Below are positions 7,390 to 13,572 of a DNA stretch of 45,869 bases, piece by piece. Position 1 is the stretch's first letter; the number at the start of each line of letters is the position of its first letter. Origin of the DNA: a virus. A program made the translations under genes and the position numbers. The notes under the pieces are model-generated. The model saw nothing but the letters and a program-made list of their open reading frames with translations. It did not search any database and was not told where the DNA came from. The DNA lies in the IMG/VR virus record IMGVR_UViG_3300044699_000094, positions 1-45,869 of that record; one strand, written 5' to 3'.

Positions 7390-8556
7390 ATGGCTCAACC
7401 CGTTACCACCTTCAAGCCGGTTGACGTGGGTGGCGTCAAAGACGACGGCATCAAGTCGCTCGTCCTGCTCGCCGCCAGCCTCGGCTACAAGTACGACTGG
7501 CGCTCCGGCAAGCCGATCACTCTCTTCGCTGCCGATCAGACCCAGATCAGCCTGTCGACCGAGACCTCGATCAACGCCGGTGTATTCCAGAGCAAGTTGA
7601 ACCACATCATGACCCACTACGACGCCTACCACTACTCGCCAACGATCGAGTTGATCGATTCGATCATCAAACAGTGCAAGCCGAACAAGGATCAGCAGCG
7701 GCTTCTACGTCTGGCGGTCGGTGAGACGATCGAGCAGACACGCAAGCGAATGGCTGCTCAGGAGGCCGGACCTGCGACCCAGAAGCGCCATCCCGACGAG
7801 CATCTGACGCAGCGCATCGAGGTGCCAACGAGCGACGAGAGCCCGTTGCCGCATGTCGGTGGCCCGGTCGTCGAGCCGCCCAAGTCGGACTACGTCTACA
7901 AGCCGCATGAGGTGCGTTTCGGGCCGGTCTCCGATGACGGCGTCTACTACTTCTACAACTCGGAGACGGTCGTCGATCGCTTCGATGCCACCGGAGCAAA
8001 GACCTACGTCTGCCGCTATTGCCACGAGCATGGCCGACCGGACTACGTGGTCGTCGCACCGGCAGGGATCGGCGTCCATTGGGGGCGACACGTCAAGGCC
8101 GGTGAAACGGTGAAGACGGATCGCCAGAAGCACACTCAGCGCAGCGACGGCGTGCCGGTGGCGCATCATCAGAAGCTGCACACCCGCAAGCGCAAGCAGT
8201 CCCAGCCGGGGACCACGGCGCATCGTCAGAAAGAACTCGACAAACTCATCGAGGAGGCGCAGGTCCACGAGGCCGAAGTGTTGGCCACCATCGATGCGCT
8301 CATCGAAGAGCGAAACGACGAAGCGACCGAGGTTCCCGAGAAAGTTGCAGATGCACCGGATGCTGCTCGCTTCGAGCACATCGAAGGTGCAATGGGGATG
8401 CTGACCCCGGAGCAGAAGATCTGGGCGATCCGCAACATCATCGACGACGGTCAGGTCGAGTGGCTACAGAACGAGAACGTGCGCCTGGCGACACGTGTCG
8501 CCAGCCTCGAATCCGATCTGCGGGCGCTCAAAGATCTGATCGGGGGCATCAAGTGA
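7390..8556 (+). CDS. Hypothetical protein with zinc pair and C-terminal coiled coil, 388 aa
   Basis: The start was chosen at ATG 7390, after AAAGGCAAGG and the CACCAACCAACCAACA leader. The first about 120 residues are globular (MAQPVTTFKPVDVGG, then DYDAYHY-type aromatic runs). A middle part carries CRYCHEHG near residue 210, followed by a basic, His-rich linker. The last 110 residues are charged helices (ELDKLIEEAQVHEAEVL), ending in a coiled coil that includes the palindrome-encoded LATRVAS. No family is recognised. It is intact, unlike its neighbours, and starts an operon after a terminator. A basic linker plus coiled coil suggests a DNA- or protein-binding scaffold, which is a guess. Confidence 0.8.
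   Translation: MAQPVTTFKPVDVGGVKDDGIKSLVLLAASLGYKYDWRSGKPITLFAADQTQISLSTETSINAGVFQSKLNHIMTHYDAYHYSPTIELIDSIIKQCKPNKDQQRLLRLAVGETIEQTRKRMAAQEAGPATQKRHPDEHLTQRIEVPTSDESPLPHVGGPVVEPPKSDYVYKPHEVRFGPVSDDGVYYFYNSETVVDRFDATGAKTYVCRYCHEHGRPDYVVVAPAGIGVHWGRHVKAGETVKTDRQKHTQRSDGVPVAHHQKLHTRKRKQSQPGTTAHRQKELDKLIEEAQVHEAEVLATIDALIEERNDEATEVPEKVADAPDAARFEHIEGAMGMLTPEQKIWAIRNIIDDGQVEWLQNENVRLATRVASLESDLRALKDLIGGIK
8485..8504. repeat. 20-bp palindrome, copy 10 (in frame)
   Basis: Exact copy near the 3' end of the preceding gene, read L-A-T-R-V-A-S without breaking the coiled-coil heptads. Confidence 0.95.
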
Positions 8557-8774
8557 ACTTCCTCGGGTTCCTCGTCGCGATCCTCGGGTTCATCACCCTG
8601 CTGGCCGGGGTGTGCGTCGTCACCTACTTCACCTACAAGGGCAGCCACGGCTACAGCTGCCCCTGGCAGGAACGCGCCGAAGAGTGGCGCCGCGAAACCA
8701 TCGACCTGACCAAGAGGGTCACCAAGCTGGAAGCCGAGAACGCCGAATTGCGGGCGTTCAGGGATGCCAAGTAA
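8553..8774 (+). CDS. Membrane-anchored coiled-coil protein, 73 aa
   Basis: A GTG start in a GTGA overlap with the previous gene. Residues 2-28 form one transmembrane segment (NFLGFLVAILGFITLLAG). A short loop and a coiled coil follow (IDLTKRVTKLEAENAELRA). The layout resembles an inner-membrane spanin or a membrane-tethered accessory protein. A spanin would be odd in a phage of an actinobacterium and far from the lysis cassette. No family is recognised. Confidence 0.75.
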   Translation: MNFLGFLVAILGFITLLAGVCVVTYFTYKGSHGYSCPWQERAEEWRRETIDLTKRVTKLEAENAELRAFRDAK

Positions 8775-8895
8775 GCACGTCTGTCCCCGGTGTGGCGGAG
8801 TCATCTCTGCCCGCCGGGGGCAGAAGATCGAACAGGCAATCGCAATACATGAGGCATCATGCCCATCACCACCAACAAGCAAGGAGAAGAAATGA
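8764..8895 (+). CDS. Mini zinc-finger protein, 43 aa
   Basis: ATG 8764 lies within the end of the previous gene. It reads MPSKHVCPRCGGVISARRG and later HEASCPSPP. CxxC followed by H-x4-C is a compact zinc site. The stop overlaps the next start in ATGA. It is short but tightly fitted into the operon. Confidence 0.6.
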   Translation: MPSKHVCPRCGGVISARRGQKIEQAIAIHEASCPSPPTSKEKK

Positions 8896-9355
8896 CAGCA
8901 TTACTGATATCCGCCTTACTGTTCGGCGCGCCTGCCGATCAGTTCATCATCCCGACATCGGCCCGGTGGCGATCCCGGTTGCCGCCGTGCGCATCAACAA
9001 CGCCGAGCAGGTCACGCCGACCGATCCACCGCCGCCGCCACCGGCACCGCTGAGCAACTGCGAAGAGATGCACATCTACCGCGTCTCCGCCGGGCTTCCC
9101 GCGGCCTTCGATTCGTTGGGCTGGCGGGAGTCGAACTGCCGCAACGAGGATGGCGTGCACACCGGCTGCTGTGTCGGCTACTGGATGTTGTGGGTCTCGC
9201 TGCACCTGCAGGACCCCCAGCTGGCTGACGCCTATCACCGCTGCGGGGTGTACTCGCGCTACGACGTCAACTCAGACACCCCGGGTGACAAGTGGCGCCA
9301 GGCGTGCGCGACCAAGGCGCTCTACGACCAGGAGGGTTTCGCACCGTGGCGCTGA
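8892..9355 (+). CDS. Secreted muramidase/transglycosylase-like protein, one frameshift
   Basis: ATG 8892 follows AAGGAGAAGAA. A short signal-like segment (MTALLISALLFGAPA) is followed, after a one-base shift near 8945, by DIGPVAIPVAAVRI, a Pro-rich linker and a Cys-rich domain. That domain reads LGWRESNCRNEDG, HTGCCVGYWMLW and ACATKALYDQEGFAPW. An E-S-N-C box, a G-YW core and an ALYDxxGFxPW end resemble lysozyme-like or Rpf-type transglycosylase folds, with the Glu of WRES as the candidate catalytic residue. If exported, it would act on peptidoglycan. It is separate from the amidase endolysin and lies in the early arm, so entry exclusion or cell-wall remodelling are possible roles. Confidence 0.6.
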
Positions 9356-9438
9356 ACGATCAGGAGAAGACCGACCTCGGTGTACTGATCCTCGGTGTGC
9401 TGTTCTTGCTGCTGGCGTTGGTGGTGGCCCGATCATGA
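9346..9438 (+). CDS. Single-pass membrane peptide, 30 aa
   Basis: GTG 9346 is inside the previous gene's end. It reads MALNDQEKTDLG, then a transmembrane run (VLILGVLFLLLALVVA) ending RS. The TGA overlaps the next ATG. Coupled position and the clean transmembrane segment support it despite its length. Confidence 0.5.
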   Translation: MALNDQEKTDLGVLILGVLFLLLALVVARS

Positions 9439-9671
9439 TCCGCAACGACCGTCACGCTCACTACGTCGGCTGGGTGTGGGGCATCGCCTTGAACAACGGT
9501 CTTGATGTCAAGCCGATGGTCAACATCGATGGCGACTACACCGACCGACTGGTGATGACCTTCCCTTCGGGGGAGATCGTCGTCCTCATCGTTCCCCCAC
9601 CCCCGCCGGAGTGGGACCCCTTCCAACCAACAGGAGAAAGCAATGAACGACAAGCCGAACCCGGGCAGTGA
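9435..9671 (+). CDS. Hypothetical protein, 78 aa
   Basis: Starts in an ATGA overlap. It reads MIRNDRHAHYVGWVWGIAL, MVNIDGDYTDRLVMTFPSG and then a Pro-rich run. It is a small beta-rich fold with a flexible end. The last 20 residues overlap the leader and start of the next gene. No family is recognised. Confidence 0.7.
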   Translation: MIRNDRHAHYVGWVWGIALNNGLDVKPMVNIDGDYTDRLVMTFPSGEIVVLIVPPPPPEWDPFQPTGESNERQAEPGQ

Positions 9672-9813
9672 CGACGCAATCGCTGCCGGATGTACCTGCG
9701 CGGTACTCGACAACAACCACGGCAGGTATGCACCGTGGCCACCCGACGGGTGGTGGATCACCGAAGGTTGCCCGGTGCACACCATCGCCTCTGCAGAAGA
9801 TCGGATCGACTGA
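9643..9813 (+). CDS. Small Cys-rich protein, 56 aa
   Basis: ATG 9643 follows CAACCAACAGGAGAAAGCA. It reads MNDKPNPGSDDAIAAGCTC and later GWWITEGCPVH. A CTC pair plus C-x2-H suggests metal binding or a redox pair. The stop overlaps the next start (TGATG). No family is recognised. Confidence 0.65.
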   Translation: MNDKPNPGSDDAIAAGCTCAVLDNNHGRYAPWPPDGWWITEGCPVHTIASAEDRID

Positions 9814-10118
9814 TGGATGACCAAGAGAAGACGATCATCTGCCTTGCTCGATCGAAGGCCTTCGTTGCTCACCCCGAGTCGGTGATCCGCTGGTGTTCGC
9901 TCTGCGGGCAAGAGGTGTGGATCAGCGCCGGTGGACTGGCGATGTTCGAGAACGACCGCGCCCACGTCATGCTGGTGTGCACCGAGTGCGCCCCGGGGGT
10001 GGTCTCCGTCGACAAGAACCCTCAGTGGGGGGCGATCGATCCGCAGGGCAACGAGACCCGACTCAGCCGAGCGCAAGCCGAGCGAGTGATCGAAGTCCTC
10101 AACGAGGGAGAGCCATGA
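9813..10118 (+). CDS. Zinc-ribbon protein, 101 aa
   Basis: An intact frame starting in a TGATG overlap. CSLC (near residue 29) and CTEC (near 60), about 30 residues apart, form a typical zinc ribbon. The rest is helical, ending RVIEVLNEGEP. No family is recognised. It belongs to the tightly coupled run of small genes between 8.5 and 10.8 kb. Confidence 0.75.
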   Translation: MDDQEKTIICLARSKAFVAHPESVIRWCSLCGQEVWISAGGLAMFENDRAHVMLVCTECAPGVVSVDKNPQWGAIDPQGNETRLSRAQAERVIEVLNEGEP

Positions 10119-10349
10119 CCAAGCGCGCCATCATCTTGTGCATGTACGCCGACAACGACATCACCAGCGACCTCGGCTGGGATGGCATCGAGATGTACAT
10201 GGTCTACGACGTCCTCGATGACATGTGGTGTGTTCGCTGACATGGAAGAAGCCCGCTGCAAGGACTGGGCCGATCTCCGCAACTACACGATCATCCCCAA
10301 GGAGGAGATCTTCCGCCACAACGGTCGTGAATGGGAGTTGGTCGAATGA
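10115..10349 (+). CDS. Hypothetical protein, about 77 aa, one frameshift
   Basis: Starts MTKRAIILCMYADNDITSD in an ATGA overlap. The first frame ends early at 10,240. One base restored near 10,232 joins it to VFADMEEARCKDWADL and KEEIFRHNGREWELVE, ending at 10,347-10,349. No ribosome-binding site is present between the halves, which favours one gene. No family is recognised. Confidence 0.55.
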
Positions 10350-10602
10350 GGGTCATCCCGATCGTTGCCCTGATCGACGAGCAGACCCACGAGAAGCTTG
10401 GCCGCTGATCGAAGAGTTGATGCCCCGGCTGGAACACTCGTCGTCGGACATCATCAAGACGACGATGGTGCTCAACGGGTGGAGCAACGAGGCACTGGCC
10501 TGGGGGCTGGTGCTACGTCACTTCGTGATGATGGGTGGCGACCTGGAAATCGTCATCGAAGACGGCACCCACACCACGGTCCACACTCTGGAGGAACGAT
10601 GA
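10346..10602 (+). CDS. Hypothetical protein, about 85 aa, one frameshift
   Basis: Starts MRVIPIVALIDEQTHE. A shift near 10,395 joins AWPLIEELMPRLEHSSSD and LRHFVMMGGDLEIVIEDG. It is a mixed alpha/beta protein. No family is recognised. An 11-codon ORF (10,599-10,634) overlaps its stop and the next start and may only couple translation. Confidence 0.6.
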
Positions 10603-10630
10603 ACATGATCTTGCGAGATCGGACCGATCG

Positions 10631-10765
10631 ATGAAGCGGCAGAAGGTGACGCTGTGGGTGGAGGTGGCCGACGACGACCCGCCGTTGTCCTCCGAGTACG
10701 CCATCGTCGTGGCGAGGGAGATGGATGCGTACGTCACGGACTGGGACGTGGAGGATGCGGAGTGA
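10631..10765 (+). CDS. Small acidic protein, 44 aa
   Basis: Reads MKRQKVTLWVEVADDDPPL and ends DWDVEDAE. It is the last gene of the rightward arm before the convergent terminator. It has strand-strand-helix character and an acidic C-terminus. No family is recognised. Confidence 0.55.
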   Translation: MKRQKVTLWVEVADDDPPLSSEYAIVVAREMDAYVTDWDVEDAE

Positions 10766-10828
10766 TCTGCGGAGACAGCACCACCGCGCACAGTCTGCAA
10801 GACTGAACTAACCCGCAGGCGACCCACG

Positions 10829-10873
10829 AAGAGCCCCTGTCTGGCCCCCTCCCGGGGTCGGGCAGGGGCTCTT
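10829..10873. terminator. Terminator closing the early arm
   Basis: AAGAGCCCCTG pairs perfectly with CAGGGGCTCTT across a GC-rich inner hairpin, followed by TCGCG. It lies where the two genome arms converge, and because its A-rich left flank also works in reverse it may serve both directions. Confidence 0.8.
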
Positions 10874-10899
10874 TCGCGTCCCGAGACGAGACTGCGAGG

Positions 10900-10977
10900 A
10901 TGATCGACCTGATTGCTCGCTACATCATCATCGTGTTGGTCATCCTGGTGATCTTCATCGTGCTCACCAGCATCTAG
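10900..10977 (+). CDS. Tiny transmembrane ORF, 25 aa
   Basis: Reads MIDLIARYIIIVLVILVIF and ends LTSI. It is almost wholly one transmembrane helix. A GCGAGG site precedes it. It lies beyond the early terminator and its stop shares CTAG with the opposed gene. It may be a real membrane peptide or a chance frame. Confidence 0.35.
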   Translation: MIDLIARYIIIVLVILVIFIVLTSI

Positions 10978-11045
10978 CGAACGGCCCTGACCAGGAAGAC
11001 GACCGCGCAGATGATCAACAGGATGATGAGGATGGTCCAGAGCAT
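10974..11045 (-). CDS. Tiny transmembrane protein of the lysis region, 23 aa
   Basis: Reads MLWTILIILLIICAVVFLV and ends RAVR. One transmembrane helix ends in a basic pair. It lies 15 bases downstream of the holin gene with a GAGCGGG site between. A very small helper of lysis is plausible but unproven. Confidence 0.5.
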   Translation of the reverse strand: MLWTILIILLIICAVVFLVRAVR

Positions 11046-11060
11046 GGTGCTGGTACCCGC

Positions 11061-11255
11061 TCAGAGCACGAACCAGGCGATCGCTGTCAGGCAGAGACCG
11101 ACGGCGATCAGCGTGGCGTAGAACGTCTTCACCGAGAAGGCGATGAACGCCCCGACGCCGAAGAGGATCGCGGCGATCAAGAACAGCAGGTCAGCCAGAT
11201 CCAGCTTGCCGTGGACGAACCCGTCGTCGGCGGCCAGCAGTGTGGTACTCAGCAT
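11061..11255 (-). CDS. Holin-like protein, 64 aa
   Basis: Two transmembrane segments (about residues 20-41 and 44-63) follow a short polar N-terminus (MLSTTLLAADDGFVHGKLD). Length, topology and position just after the endolysin and another membrane protein fit a class II holin that permeabilises the membrane at lysis. The start overlaps the upstream stop (TGATG) and AGAGGAGA precedes it. Confidence 0.75.
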   Translation of the reverse strand: MLSTTLLAADDGFVHGKLDLADLLFLIAAILFGVGAFIAFSVKTFYATLIAVGLCLTAIAWFVL

Positions 11256-11547
11256 CAGATGTCTCCTCTGGGTGGTTGACGTTGATAGCCCTCCATGCGA
11301 GCGATGCGTTCACGCAGCGCGCTGAGGGCGATGGCGAGGTAGACGATGCCCGCCAGTTCGACGGTGTTCAGGTGACCAGCGTTGCCTTCGGCTGACCAGG
11401 CAAGCAGCGAGCATCATTTGTCACGCTGCTCCGCTCGAACATCCGCGACACGCACGCACGACGCGCAGCGTGGCGATCGTCGCCAGCACCGCCCCGACGG
11501 TGAACGCCCCAGCAAACGTTGACGTTCTCCCATTCGATACCGAGCAT
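11255..11547 (-). CDS. Lysis-cassette membrane protein, frameshifted
   Basis: Starts MLGIEWENVNV. After one indel it reads AGAFTVGAVLATIATLRVV (a transmembrane helix). After a second it reads NTVELAGIVYLAIALSALR and ERIARMEGYQRQPPRGDI, ending in TGATG overlap with the holin start. One or two transmembrane helices plus a basic tail between endolysin and holin suggest a second holin, antiholin or holin partner. Confidence 0.55.
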
Positions 11548-11602
11548 CGTTCACTTCGGTACCAGGTCAGAGTTGCCCAGACCGGAGATGGCCATCACGA
11601 CT

Positions 11603-12413
11603 TCAAGTGCTGGGCGTGGGCTGGGACGTGACGACCACCGCCCCCTGGGCAACGAGGGCGCTGAACGCCTCCGGGGAGAGAGCCACCCCGCTCTGCGACC
11701 AGGTGTTCGAGTAGTTGGTGAAGGCGTAGATGACCATGTCGTCCTCTTCGGTGTGGGGCTGGGCTGGGGAGCCATCAGGGCAGAGGACACTGGCCCGGAA
11801 CTTGTCCATGTCCCAGATGTTCGAGTACTTCGGAGCCTTGCTCGGTGACGGCAACCACGGTGACGGACCGGCCGGGTCGATCTTGCGCCCCGGGCAGGAT
11901 GGCATGCAGTACTCCCAGTGAGAGACGATGTCGGTCACCGCCATCGTCGCCCCCGGTGTCTCGTGGTTGGCCCAGTCGAGCACCGCAGCGCAGCAGCAGC
12001 GGATAGTTGGCGATCTGCGCTGGCGGTCCACGGTTCACCGCTGCCGTTGTTCGCCTGCCTCGATGGCGAACATGTTGGCGTTGCCGTCGTCGAGGTTGAC
12101 CGTCCCCGGCTGACCCGCAGGCTCCACCTTTGCCCATCGTGTTCGCCGCCCCTGCGGCCCACAGCTGGAAGACACCGTCGCGCGACAGCGACCCGTTGCC
12201 GACCGGCTTGTCCGGGCGAGTTGTGCACGACCAGTTGTATGCCGAGTCGGCGCCGGCCCCTGCTGACGATGCGTCGTGGTGGATGCCGATCGCCTTCACC
12301 GAGTTGAACCCACCCGACTTGCGTGAGCGGGTCTCCCATCCGGGACGAAGGATGAACGGCACCCCCCACTTGCGCAGATAGGTAGGCAGGGTGCGCGCCC
12401 AGATGTCACCCAT
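11603..12413 (-). CDS. Endolysin, N-acetylmuramoyl-L-alanine amidase type, frameshifted
   Basis: Starts MGDIWARTLPTYLRKWGVP. Residues 41-95 read AIGIHHDASSAG, then TTRPDKPVGNG, LSRDGVFQLWAAGAANT and GKGG. This is the signature of Amidase_2/PGRP endolysins of actinophages, with His45 or His46 as a zinc ligand. Indels near 12,105, 12,050 and 11,990 interrupt NLDDGNANMFAIEA, NNGSGEPWTAS and ANYPLLLRC. The last frame contains DWANHETPGATMAVTDI, SHWEYC and GRKIDPAG (second zinc His and Lys/Asp). The C-terminal part (VIYAFTNYSNTWSQ) may bind the wall. One more indel would extend it to a stop at 11,551 with LEVVMAISGLGNSDLVPK. It cleaves peptidoglycan at lysis together with the holin downstream. Confidence 0.8.
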
Positions 12414-12706
12414 CAGTCCTCGTCGCTGGCGGTCTCCGACTCCCCCGTGTCATAGGTCCCCGGGTCCTCTTCGACTTCCACTTCCTCGGGCTCTTCGACG
12501 TGCTCATCTTGCCCAGCTTTCTGTTGGCCTTGGCAACCACCTGCTGGTAGCTGCCTGTGACAGGTTGCCCTTGTTCAACTGCTGCTTGGCCCGTGCCTTG
12601 GCGTTCGCCGCGTGGGACTTGTCCGGCATCGGGTACTTCTTTGTCCGGGCATGCCGAACGATGACTTCGGCAGTGCGTTGCGCTTGTTCGACGACAGTTC
12701 AGCCAT
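12413..12706 (-). CDS. Small virion or processing protein, about 97 aa, frameshifted
   Basis: Starts MAELSSNKRNALPKSSFGM. After a shift it reads KKYPMPDKSHAANAKARAK. After another it reads QVVAKANRKLG and an acidic tail ending SETASDED. The LP-x-FG-x-PG...KYPMPD...HAxNAxAR pattern is seen in a small domain common in actinophage structural regions (DUF6582-like). The exact role is unknown. It overlaps the endolysin start. Confidence 0.6.
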
Positions 12707-12942
12707 CACTTCTTCCTCGGTGCAGCCTTGGGCTGCGGGATCGAGTCGATCCGCTTGCCGACCGGCGGCAACGTCCGGTTAGTACCGGTCTTGGCTCCGG
12801 CAGTTGCCCCGCGCAACGCGTCGGGGAGCTTCGGTGCACCGATCCGGTTGGCCCCGATGTTCGCTCCGCGGTACGCCTGGCGGGCGAACTTGGGGGGGAT
12901 CTTGTCCGGCTTCTTCGGGGTCGGCTGGGATGGCTGGACCAT
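12706..12942 (-). CDS. Small basic protein, 78 aa
   Basis: Reads MVQPSQPTPKKPDKIPPKF and ends PKAAPRKK. It is rich in Lys, Arg, Pro and Gly and probably disordered. A DNA-binding or virion-packaged peptide is plausible. No family is recognised. Start and stop overlap both neighbours. Confidence 0.65.
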   Translation of the reverse strand: MVQPSQPTPKKPDKIPPKFARQAYRGANIGANRIGAPKLPDALRGATAGAKTGTNRTLPPVGKRIDSIPQPKAAPRKK

Positions 12943-13133
12943 CAGCTGCTCGACTGCTTCGGAGCAGGAGCGGGATCTTCCGGCTTGGTGACCGGCTTGC
13001 CCTCATCGTCGAAGCCCTCGTGGTAGGCCTCCGGCCACTCTTCGACGTGGAACGAGGGGTCCTGATCGGGGGGCAGCGGCTTGCCCATCGGGTATTCCTC
13101 AGCTGAGGGGGTGGCTTCCTTCTTCACGGCCAT
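12942..13133 (-). CDS. Small acidic protein, 63 aa
   Basis: The start at 13,133 follows a strong AGGAGGAATCCA. It reads MAVKKEATPSAEEYPMGKP and SFHVEEWPEAYHEGFDDEG, ending with a Pro-rich tail. No family is recognised. It lies between a short virion protein and the basic protein. Confidence 0.65.
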   Translation of the reverse strand: MAVKKEATPSAEEYPMGKPLPPDQDPSFHVEEWPEAYHEGFDDEGKPVTKPEDPAPAPKQSSS

Positions 13134-13559
13134 TGGATTCCTCCTGGTTGATGCGGATGCTATGCGGTACCACGGTGATGGCGGTCTGCAGTGCCACGAC
13201 GGCATCGCAGATGGTGTGATCGCTGCTTGCAGGTCACCCGATGCTGGCAGCAACGGAGGATGGGCAGCGACAGTCACACTGTTCCCCGGCACGGAGACCA
13301 GCAGACCAGCGATGGTCAGCAACTGGGCCTGCACCGTGGTCCCCGTCAACAGCCCTGACGGTGTCGCCGTGATTGCCGAGGCAGCATGAGCGTCGGTTGG
13401 ATCGGTGACGTGCGTGTTCAGTGAAGCGTCAGCTGGAGCCAGCAGGTTGGTGAGCAACATCTTCTTGGTCACCCCGGCGGTTTCCAGCACGGTGACATCA
13501 CCAGCGGTTGGTGCTGTCGCTTCGGGCAGGGCACCGATCGTCACGCGGGTTGCAGGCAT
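13099..13559 (-). CDS. Short tail/virion protein, probable frameshift
   Basis: Reads MPATRVTIGALPEATAPTA, DVTVLETAGVTKKMLLTN and HVTDPTDAHAASAI, a pattern common in phage tail-tip or fibre-adaptor proteins. The in-phase frame runs without a stop into the next gene. Another frame from about 13,225 reads VVALQTAITVVPHSIR and would stop at 13,099. The exact 3' end is therefore unsure. Confidence 0.6.
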
Positions 13560-13572
13560 GGTTCACATCCTC

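Noticed and set aside
8553-8774. Spanin call for the membrane-coiled-coil protein
   Set aside because: Topology fits, but an outer membrane is absent in the inferred host and the gene is far from the lysis cassette. Left as unknown.
10771-10818. tRNA-like fold with a GCA-containing loop
   Set aside because: CTGCGG/CCGCAG and CAGTC/GACTG pair, but the element is only about 48 bases with a 5-base loop and no T-arm, so it is not a tRNA. No other tRNA was seen.
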